Of a stretch of DNA of 64,000 nt, positions 48,100 to 57,206 are shown in pieces. How positions within the stretch are numbered: position 1 is the first letter of the stretch; each line of letters starts with the position of its first letter. A model generated the notes under the pieces. It was not told the DNA's origin, made no database searches, and saw nothing but the letters and a program-made list of their open reading frames with translations. Position numbers and translations under genes: made by a program. The stretch lies in assembly GCA_963556495.2 (NCBI GenBank), contig OY747705.1, positions 30,311,001-30,375,000 of the forward strand, written 5' to 3'. This DNA comes from Valencia hispanica. Its lineage: Eukaryota; Chordata; Actinopteri; Cyprinodontiformes; Valenciidae.

Positions 48100-49330
48100 T
48101 GTGGAAGTTGAATTGTTAGAAAAAGAGAGCCCAACGGGCCTGCCGGGGTATGAGCTGTTAGGCCCGTCTTATATGGATCTGGTTCCTGTGGTCCGTCCAT
48201 ATGAGAAAGGGATCGGGTGTGCCAATGAGGAGGTTAAAAGCCACTCTTCTAATGCCCATTTGATGGCCAACAACTCCCTGTCTCCAACCCCATATTTTTG
48301 TTCTGTGGGAGAAATTTTTTAGGAAAATAAACAGCAGGGGTAGGTTTTCTGGTCCGGACCCCTCTGAGATAGGACCGCCCCTGCACCCACCTCGGAGGCG
48401 TCTACTTCAGCTATGAAAGGCTTTGAGGGGTCAGGATGTCGGAGGGTTGGAACGTTAGAGAACCGCAGAGTGAGCTCCTTAAAAGCCCTGACAGCCTCCA
48501 GAGAGAGCAAAAATGGGTGGGGCAGCTCAGCGGGGTGAGTGAGGTTGCTGAGCGGAGTTGCAATCTAACTGAAATCACGGATGAAGCGGTGATAAAAGTT
48601 TGCAAACCCCAGAAAAGACTGGAGCTGTTTGAGGGTACTAGGTAGGGGCCAGTTGTTACTGCCGAAACCTTTTCGGGGTCCATAGCGATGCCTCGGTCTG
48701 AGATGACGTAACCAAGGAAACTGGTAGAAGACAGGTAGAAAGGGTACTTCTACAGTTTGCAAAACAGTCCGTGTTGCAACAACCTCTGGAGGACAGCCTG
48801 GACATGCTGGACGTGGTCAGTTTCGTATGATGAATAAATAAGGATATCGTCCAAATAGACGAAAGCCCAACGTCCGAGCATGTCACGGAGCACGTCGTTG
48901 AGGAACCGGTGAAACACCGCCGGGCTGTTGCAGAGGCCGAAGGGCATGACAAGATATTCCCAGTGGCCGCTGGGCGGGCTGAAGGCTGTCTTCCACTCAT
49001 CCACCTTTCTGATGCGGATCAGAATGTAGGCATTCCTCAGATCCAAGCGGGTGAAGATAGTGTCGTGGATGGTATTGATGAGTGGGAGGGGGTGACGGTC
49101 CTTGATGGTGATGAGACTGAGCCCCGGTAATCAATGCACGACCTGAGGGACCTGTCCTTCTTGACAAAGAAGCATCCGGCAGCGGCAGGGGAGGAAGAAG
49201 GACAAATAAATCCTTGGTCCAAGGACTCCTTGATGTAGTCCTCAATATATTTATTTTTAGCGGCTGATAGGGGGTAAATCCATCCACAGTGGGAGCTTGT
49301 CCCAGGCAGAAGATTAATCACCATGTCGTA
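48100..49330 (-). pseudogene. gypsy reverse transcriptase and RNase H
   Basis: The RT starts with INLLPGT and [20 protein letters not shown], then [17 protein letters not shown]. After a frameshift come [14 protein letters not shown] (first catalytic Asp), [20 protein letters not shown] and [12 protein letters not shown] (YLDD at plus 48,846-48,857). The connection and RNase H part shows [20 protein letters not shown] and a [19 protein letters not shown] helix near 48,220-48,270. Catalytic residues seen are intact, but at least two frameshifts and stops separate the blocks. The sense strand is minus throughout. Confidence 0.93.
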
Positions 49331-49409
49331 CTCCCTATGTGGGGGAAGAGTGGATGCTCTGCTTTCAGAAAAAACTTCCGCCAGATCTTGGTAGGGCAGA
49401 GGATGCTGC

Positions 49410-49898
49410 TCAGCTGTTTAGAGACAGTAGAGACAACACTAGAGGCGGGGAGCAGGCAGCGAGACAGGCAGTTGGTCCCCCAATGTAGAATCCGACGGGA
49501 AGTCCAGGAAATATACAGGTTATGGAGTTGGAACCATGGCAGCCCAGGATGAGCGGGGTGGTGTGAGAAGCCATGACCAGAAAATGAATGGTCTCCTGAT
49601 GTTCCCCGATCGTCATCCGGATGCCTGTGGTGCGATGACAGATAGGCAAGGGTTTGAAAGGGCGCCCATCGACGGAGACTAGCTTTGATGAAATAAAGTT
49701 GTTGGCAGCCCCGGTGTCCAGGAAGGCCGGGATGGTCCTATCTGTGGAATTCCCGTGACATAAATGGACAAGGAAAGTGAAGGATGAGAGAGGAGCTGAG
49801 CCAGATGATGTCCCCCCCAGAATCACCTGGCTTGATCGTTTCCCAGTCGGATTGGGCAGGTGAAGCGGCAATGCCCCTTTGCCCCACAATAGGCGCAA
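49410..49898 (-). pseudogene. gypsy aspartic protease region
   Basis: The protease signature AFLDTGAANNFIS (Asp-Thr-Gly-Ala active-site loop) is followed by HFLVMASHTTPLILGCHG, the flap-to-ILG region. The frame is open for about 160 codons but is out of frame with the preceding zinc knuckle and the following RT. The stretch starts in a different frame from the CCHC motif at 49,860-49,910. Confidence 0.9.
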
Positions 49899-49915
49899 AG
49901 TCCTTCACGATGACG
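49856..49915 (-). pseudogene. gypsy nucleocapsid CCHC zinc knuckle
   Basis: In one frame the minus strand reads [18 protein letters not shown], an intact C-x2-C-x4-H-x4-C RNA-binding knuckle, preceded by a basic EEREQRHR stretch. It lies between the gag and protease frames and is in neither. Confidence 0.88.
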
Positions 49916-50633
49916 CTGTTCCCTCTCCTCTGTTGACGGGTGACCCAGCTGCGTGGGCTCTTCCGAGGAAGGAAACTCCCGGTAGGAGGCGGTAGAGCTG
50001 ATCTCTGCTACGCGGGGGAGGAAGTGTTGATGTGGCAGTCGGGAACGGCAGAGTGGAGAGGCTCTGCTCAGGACGCACCGATCGATGTCCAGGGCCAGAG
50101 TGCGCAGAGCAGAATCCCCAGGAAAATTGAGAGGCCACGGAGCAAAAATCAGCAGCTTATTTATGAACAGTCCGATTACGCTGGCGCAGGTGCAGGAGCT
50201 GAACCTCCTCCTCTATGTCACTGGAGGGAGGAACAAAAGTGTTGCGCAATGCATCAACAAAACGGGAATAGTCATTGCAGAGGGGAGATTGTTGGTAATA
50301 AAAAGCCGCCGCCCATTCTTGAGCTTTGCCGGTGAGCAGAGACATCAGGAGGACCACCCTGGAGGCAACGGTGGCATAGGTGGTAGGCTGACATTCAAAA
50401 AGCATGTCCAGTGCTGCTAGTAGCCGGTCAGGTTTTTCATCCTCTTCGTTCCACTTTTCTGGAATGCAGAACCGGGGAGCAGAGCTGCTGTAGACCAGGC
50501 CCGCCAGACAAAAATGCGCTTCTGAGAGGGAATCCACCTTAGAGATGAGCTGTTCCACCATGGAACGGAGCGCGTCGACCTTAGTTCTGAGAGTCTCCAG
50601 GTCTGCTGAAGCCCTTGAAGCAGGTTCAGTCAT
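49905..50633 (-). pseudogene. gypsy gag with one premature stop
   Basis: ATG at 50,631-50,633 begins MTEPASRASADLETLRTKVD, a coiled-coil-like start. The capsid-like region includes FCIPEKWNEEDEKPDRLLAA and GKAQEWAAAFYYQQSPLCND. A TAA at 50,157-50,159 breaks the frame, but the same frame then continues to 49,905 as a Pro/Ser-rich stretch. The start codon is only 2 nt inside the 5' LTR edge, which leaves no usual untranslated primer-binding leader. Confidence 0.9.
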
Positions 50634-50635
50634 CC

Positions 50636-50939
50636 TGTCAGAACCATGGAGAGACTGAAAGCAGTCTTTCAGCCGCAGAACCTGGAGGAGGCAAAGGACG
50701 TGGCTGGAGGACCAGGCAGATCAAGTCTGGCAGGTGCAGGACTGGCTGGAACAGGAGAGAGCTGGACTGAGGGTTGGCTGGTTTCGGCAGGCAAGACAAC
50801 CACTGGGAAGGAGTTCAGGGACGGAGGACCAGATGACTGAACAGTTGGAGGTAAGTGAGGGCTTCTTATATATGGATCAGAGACCAATGGTTGCAGAGCA
50901 GCACAGGTGGGCCTGAGTGGAGGTGATGATTGCCTGACA
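50636..50939 (-). repeat. 5' LTR of the gypsy element (304 bp)
   Basis: It spans TG..CA on the minus strand, with a TATA box (plus CTTATATATG, 50,864-50,873). It is nearly twice as long as the 3' LTR, which has lost about 140 bp. It has itself lost the AATAAA-containing segment. Confidence 0.92.
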
Positions 50940-50956
50940 TAATGTGTCCCCTTTAA

Positions 50957-53643
50957 TCACTTTAGCAACAAGAACTATCTCATGACTGAGCCTGTTTCCA
51001 CATTCAACCATTTCAAAAATATAATCATTCTAATGACTAAGACATAGTTCCCATTCAGAGGTTGAAGTGTGACAGTCAGTCAAATGTATGGTTAATTAAG
51101 AATTATTATGAAGCTTTCTGAATAAATAAAATCAGACAACACATACGTGTTTAAGATCTTTCCATATTTGGAAAGATCTTAAACATGTATTTACATAAAC
51201 TGTGACAAAACCTATTGAGTATAACAACTGACAAGATCATACCCCTCATGTTTTTGAAATTGAAGGACCACAACTGCAAGGATGAGAAGTTTGTTTTACA
51301 AGATCTAATGTTCTATAAGGACATTTTAAAGTGACCTAGAGAAATACAGCTAAATTATATTAAAGTTAACATGCAACAAAGAAGGACGTCAGTGCATTTT
51401 GTACTTTTCTGTTCTCTAAACACAATGAACCTGTCTTGCTGGTTGCATTTTGCAAGGTGAGTTTACATTGCACCTGTTTCGGCCTTAAAACAAAGAGTTA
51501 GGAGTTGAGCAGGTGCAGGTAGTTTGTAAACCTTAACACTGTGCTCTTCCATGCTTTAACCCTGATCAGATGCCTGATATTTGGCTAGACACGCTGCTGA
51601 ATACAACAGGGGGGTCATTAACATGCAATTACACACACACCAAGAATTTTCACACTTGCACACTGCAGAATATACCCCAACCTCCTATCCCTAAGGGACC
51701 AATCTATGTTTTTATTTTGAACACCTGTTACTAGCTGCACATGTTTTGTATAGTCTGAGTGGTATAAACTAACCCAGTCTGAAGAGCAAAATTATAGCAT
51801 CACTTGTGGTAAATTTAACCTAAAAAAGCACATACCACAAGATAGTCATCCAAGCTTTTGCTGGTAACTTGGTGTGTTACGTTTAAATTTGTAAATTATC
51901 TGGAGGCGCAGGGTGGATGGACATAATGACTCCACATTAGAATAGTGGTACAGCTGTGCCACAGCCATTGAGCTTGCTTAGCTGCCAAGGGCTGAGAACA
52001 CACTCCCTCTCACACACTTTCACACACAGCTGTGCTTACCAAGCTAATAAATTGCCCTGACACACCCTTTGGCAGCAGCACATCCCACCACAACCACATC
52101 CCCCTTGCCCACAACCAGTCTAAGTCCTAATTTATCTGCATTTAACAGTGAGACATGGACTCCCCCCATGCAGACTGCATTTTCATAGTAAAAGAAAAGG
52201 GGCTGAGGGGAGACAGAATGTAATATGGTGCACTGAAGGAATAGGAGTTTGTCTTGAACTTTTTACACTTTTGGAAAGTCTATTTGGAACAAAAATACCA
52301 GGCTTCTGCTGCAGGTTTTCATATGCACGTAACAGAAAACGCAGATGTCATTCATTCATCATTATTTTGCATTATATAACCGAATACCGCAAATGTAGTT
52401 TTTATAATGAAGGAAATTTCCACATTCAATTACAGTGATGTGTAATAACGTGGACATTTGCATCAAATCCATAAACTAAAATGAAGAACACTTCCACTAC
52501 ACACTTGGTGAAGTCCATTCTCTCAGATCAGTGGCAGTAAAGTTACCTAGCAGCCCAAAGATATGTGACAGCCTAACTAATTCAGAATATATCAATGGTC
52601 TAAAGTGAAATAAGCTGCCCAATTTGTAAAATTTTACCTTGCTATGCCTTTTACCAGTCGATGCTACAAAATATCAGTTTTGTTCTCCAGCTCAGATGAC
52701 GTTTCTCATTCAGCAGCAATGAAAAGAAAACATGATGCATATTCAGCAAGAAATGTGATATTTAAAGCCATTGAAGATATGTGGATGCAATGTGAAGAGG
52801 AAATGAAAGAACTTCTATAAACTGGTCAATCTATTGCAGAAACAGTTATTCTGGAAAGATATAAAAAGTGAAAGAGAAGGGGGGAAGAAGAGATGGAGGC
52901 ACCAAAGGGATTAATGATGCAACCCAGTAAGGTAACAAAGTATAGTAATGTAAATATTTTACATAGATTATCTCTGATACTAGCTCAGTAAAGACAAAAG
53001 TCATGTGAGCAATTCAACTATTTAAGAATTTTATTTCAACAAAATTGTTACTATGGCGAGAGATACAGCTGAGAAGGAAAGGAACAGGAAAAGAGCATAG
53101 AACCAAAAAAAAACGAGAGAGCCACAGATGCAGCTATAGTAACCAAAAGGGAAGAAGATTAAAAAGGACACTAATTAATGTCTTTAGCTAAAGTAAGAAT
53201 GTGACTATATCTATAGTTGATCTCACAAGGAATAACATTTTTTCCTGAATAGTTTTCCATGCTTACAAATATGTTCTAAAAGGACAAGAGAGAGCAACCA
53301 AAATGACAACCAGGAAGGCAGAAAGAGACAATAAATTAGAGCTGCGTATTAATCTCCATAAATTTCTTTGCAAGATCCCCACACTTATTGACGCTCCTAG
53401 TAATGAGGTGTAAAATAGTTTAGAAAAAATTAACCTGATATTGCAGTGAAAAATTTCATACTAATATTTTTTTTAATCCAGGCTCAAATTTTAGCACTTT
53501 GTTCATTGAGAGAAACAAAAAAAACCACTTTAGGAAATAAAGGATTTTTACCACAATATTGCTGGGGTCACATTTACACCTGCTATTATTTGTCGTGCAT
53601 ATGACCCATTTTCCCAATGGAGTCTTCCCCAATAACAATCCAC

Positions 53644-53647
<4 letters not shown>
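50957..53647. other. unique AT-rich DNA with a strong hairpin
   Basis: No exon or transposon is recognised. The hairpin at 51,143-51,190 is listed separately. Confidence 0.4.
51143..51190. repeat. hairpin, 22-bp arms, 4-nt loop
   Basis: The left arm 51,143-51,164 (TTTAAGATCTTTCCA core) and right arm 51,169-51,190 (TGGAAAGATCTTAAA core) pair at 21 of 22 positions around the loop TATT. Confidence 0.93.

Positions 53648-53676
<29 letters not shown>
53648..53676 (+). repeat. (GA)n microsatellite
   Basis: A GA dinucleotide run of about 14 units. Confidence 0.95.
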
Positions 53677-56218
53677 TATCTTTCTGTTTCTGATTTCTTC
53701 CTGCTTCAAATAATATACTCAGATTATAGGTTGGACTTATCTTTTTCTCAGTTTTAGAATAAGCTACTATAACGATAGGTGAAAGGTTTATTTTAAGGAT
53801 TTATATGCATAAAATATAAACAACAGAAACAATTGGCAGTGGCAAGTGTGGCAAGTGTTACAGAGCAGGGTATTCTTGAAGTAAACAATGTCGAATTCAG
53901 AGAGATCTCACAGCATCTAATTTGAAAAGTTAGATGCTACAGGGCCACCTATTACAGATGGGCCTGTAGCAATAGAAAAAGAAAACGTTATGTAAAACTT
54001 CACAAAGAACAGCCAATGATATGAAACAGTAGGACTTTTCATTACAATATTATGCTACCAAAGTCACCATAATTGTATGCCTAAAGATGCATTGCGAAAA
54101 CAGGCCTGACTACAAAGGAGACTGCAAGACGTCTAGTTCATGCAACTGGACGTACAACCTCAGAAACTGTATGCAAAAGGAAGGCAAAATGTTTGATCCT
54201 TAGAAGTGCAGTTTCTGTAAAAGTGTAAAACGGACATTGCTCAGTGTTGCAGGCCTTTCACTCTAACATATGTTTAGAACTTCAACTCATGACATATTAG
54301 GCTTTGACGTTGACAAAAACTCCCTACATAGGTCATTTGTGTTGAAATGTACTGCCTGTGTAATTTAGCTTTTTACTTTAAGGAACGCATTTATCGACAC
54401 ATGAAGCTGTTAAGTGGTAGTTTTAATGAATTAAACATTAATGTTATGTTCTTAAGCAGAGCAACGTTTCTGAAATAGTTAGTTGTTTGTGTTTTAAAAA
54501 TTCACAACCTTTCTAGTCTTGAATACTACACAGAGCAGAGTTTTACATCTGTTAGCATCGGCTTTACATCTCAGAGGTCACCTGACATTGTTAGACTGGA
54601 GCAGGGCAGCGTAGTGAGAGGTATTAACCCCTTGGGATGTAAAACCATCGAAGCTGGTGAGGCGTGAGGCTACCCTGAATTTAGATTCATTTCTTATTTT
54701 TCCCCAGACTTTCCATTCTCCCTCTCTTTCTCTTCCAATCAAATTCACCCACACACTTACAGCATTTCCCCAGTTCAGCATGGCAAGGTAGGATGACTGT
54801 GCTCAGGGGGACATTTTAACAAAATAGTAAATGGCCCAGGTGCTGCTCTCATTGTCTGAAAGAGTTAGTAAAATGGGAGGTCAGCTAGTAGTCCCTCATT
54901 CTTCAGCATTGACAGCTTGTGTGAGAGAGTGAGGAAGATGTTGATTCTCCAGAGATGACAGTTTTGACAGACACATTACTCAGTTAGAACTTAGAGAGAT
55001 ATCAAATGTCTAGCAATAGAGGTAGATGTAGACAATAGATATAGAAAGATGTATATTAAAAAATGAGTTTTTTGTTTATGCACAGTCACAAAGACACATT
55101 TTATTCCCTTGATTTCTTGATTTTAAATGGCGGGATAAAGTCCCAACAAAAGTAGGATGCACTCTAGAGGTCCAGGCGTTATGGGTATCATCATGTATAA
55201 TATATTTGTCATTACAGCCTCTGGGGATTTGCTCTTGAAATAATTAGCCTTCACCATTCCACATATATGAGAATACACGACTTACTGAGGCTTGTCTCTT
55301 ATTTCAAGGTTTTTTCCATCCTCTCTTCTCCATTGTCTCATTCACCGTCATCAATCTGCCCATTGGCTTGCCTCTGTAAAAAGTCCCTAGTGAACACAGC
55401 ATCACTAGGCAATGCTACATGACAGTGAAACACAGAAGCCTTCTATTATATGTGAATTGTTTCATCTTTCATAAGTGTCACCTAAGGAAAAAAAAGAGAA
55501 GTAAGGACTGTTGCTGTAACACAATAAATCCAATAACTGAATTATGATATCACAAGAAGAAAAGCATTTGTCCAACACAAGACACACTCTAACTAGCAGA
55601 AACATAAAAAAGGAAACAACGGAGCGTAAGAGAAGTGATCACAACTAACCTGGACAGGAAAGGGGATGCAGTGGTACGTACAGATATCTTCAAACAAATG
55701 GAACATCAAGGCCAATTCTTTTATTATTGTGCTGCACTTCCTTTGACATTTAAAGATTAATAGGAAACAAGAGCCTAACATTCCGTTTAGTGTGCAGGCA
55801 TTTACATCTAGGCATCAAAAATATTCAAAAATTAATATCAAAAATATTAAATTAAAATAGATTGTTTTACAGTACAGATTATAAATGTAGTATACTTACA
55901 TTATCACAATTTTACACCGTTTTTCCTGGTGCTCTTTCAGTAGCTGTTTGCTTAGTGGAGTTTCATCCTTCATTCTCTTCCGTCAGAGGTAAAATGCAGC
56001 TCCGGCCATTTTAAGAGTGGAGATCGACTTGGTCACTAGAAAACAATCTACTCTTTTATCCTGATTAACTTGTGTTGGCTGTATGTTTTGGGTCAGCTGC
56101 AAAAAAAGCATGCATCAGCTACTGTACATGTGTCAAAATGTTGCCCACAAAAAAAATAAATGATGGTTTCACCCAAACTGGGATATGTTGGGGAATATTT
56201 ACAAACACAGATTCATCA
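53677..56218. other. unique AT-rich DNA, no gene seen
   Basis: No exon, RNA gene or transposon is recognised. Confidence 0.45.
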
Positions 56219-56769
56219 TTAAAGGGGCTATATGCAATTTTCTGAAATTTAAACTCGCGACTGACCCCATGTGGCAAAAAACGGAACTGCTCTTCCTTTC
56301 TGCTCGCTCTCACAGCGCGCGCTCTTGCGCCGGTTGCTCTTGCCCCGGTCACTCTTGCGCCGGTCGCTCTTGCGCCGGTCGCTCTCAATCTTCGATCTTT
56401 TTCGGGCACTTGTCAGGGGTTTAACTTTCTTAGTATTATGTGGAGTTACTGTTGGCGTCAAAGTTGTCCTGGGTCTCTTCTGTGTATTCCCACAATCCAT
56501 TTAACTGCTTGCGAGTGCTATCTACTGCTAGTGGCAGAGTAATCTGAAACATTTAACATGAACACGCTTGACGTCACATCCGCAGACAGCGCGGGAAAAT
56601 CGGACCCGACAGAAAATAGAAAAAATTGGATACAGGCTTATAGGTCGCTCAACTGTGAGCTGACAAGATGTCAGTATGCTCATCAGGAGATGTTTGAGTC
56701 ATAAATGGTCAAATAAAAGGGCTATTGTTACATTTATTTTGGAGAAAAAGTTGCATATAGCCTCTTTAA
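56219..56769. mobile_element. TTAAAGGGG-ended non-autonomous DNA element (551 bp)
   Basis: The left end TTAAAGGGGCTATATGCAAT is matched by an inverted right end (TTGCATATAGCCTCTTTAA) with few mismatches. It has no ORF of its own. It carries a 15-bp minisatellite and a CpG-rich middle. Its length and ends resemble the 559-bp element at 45.4 kb. Target duplication was not identified. Confidence 0.7.
56321..56380 (+). repeat. 15-bp minisatellite, 4 copies
   Basis: Units GCTCTTGCGCCGGTY start at 56,321, 56,336, 56,351 and 56,366. On the minus strand they give an Ala-Thr-Gly-Ala-Arg repeat inside an ORF, which is probably not a protein. Confidence 0.92.
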
Positions 56770-56879
56770 GAACTTGGAAAGTGGAGCTGAAAGGCTGAAC
56801 ACGTGTTGTGTAGATGAGTATAAAATGCAGCTTTCAAATTATTTTTTCTTTTTGTGTTTTACGGTAATAAAACTATTCA

Positions 56880-57206
56880 AACCAAACTGGTCCTATGTGA
56901 AAAGCAATTGCCCCCCTAACCTACTGGTTGTGCCACCCTTGGCTGCAACGACTACCATCAAGCATTTGTGATAACTGGTGATGAGTCGCTTACATCTCTG
57001 TAGAATAATGTTGTCCCACCCCTCATTGCAGAATTGCTTCAATTAAACTGCATTGGAAGGTATTTGAGCATGAACCAGGTCATGACACAGCATGGCAATC
57101 AAACTCAAGACCAGACTTTGACTTTTTTTTATTTGAGCCAGTCAGCAGGGTCCATTATTTACTGTCTTGCAAGATGACCCAAGTACAATTGAGCTTAAAG
57201 CTACGT
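56880..57206 (-). pseudogene. Tc1-like transposon relic interrupted by the L1
   Basis: The plus strand shows GGTTGTGCCACCCTTGGCTG, ATCAAGCATTTGTGATAACT, TTGAGCATGAACCAGGTCAT and GATGACCCAAGTACAATTGA then GCTTAAAGCTACG. These match, in order, the antisense of the same Tc1-like family as 44.7-45.4 kb. It stops abruptly at the L1 edge in the middle of the family sequence. Confidence 0.65.

Larger units (their letters stand above)
46843..50939 (-). mobile_element. Ty3/gypsy retrotransposon, decayed, with TSD
   Basis: The element is bounded by TGTCAGAACC at the left and GCCTGACA at the right (plus strand), with a perfect 5-bp target duplication TAATG at 46,838-46,842 and 50,940-50,944. The internal order on the minus strand is gag, CCHC knuckle, aspartic protease, RT, RNase H, integrase, polypurine tract, then the 3' LTR. 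Order RT before integrase is diagnostic of Ty3/gypsy. At 4.1 kb it is shorter than a typical 5-6 kb element, because the integrase core and the C-terminal chromodomain region carry deletions. Many frameshifts make it inactive. Confidence 0.95.
45409..50956. mobile_element. TTAAAGGGG-ended non-autonomous DNA element, split by two LTR insertions
   Basis: The left end TTAAAGGGGACATATTAT (45,409-45,426) is matched by an inverted right end that reads ATAATG (46,837-46,842) and continues after the gypsy element as TGTCCCCTTTAA (50,945-50,956), 17 of 18 positions. Removing the solo LTR, the gypsy element and one copy of each target duplication leaves about 559 bp. The body has short GGGGCAGAGTTTGAC repeats (46,564 and 46,583 area) and no ORF. 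It resembles widespread fish MITE-like elements. A flanking target duplication was not found, so superfamily is unknown. Confidence 0.6.

Noticed and set aside
56119..56500. Ala-Thr-Gly-Arg and Lys-Ser-Asp-Arg repeat ORFs
   Set aside because: They come from the 15-bp minisatellite inside the non-autonomous DNA element.
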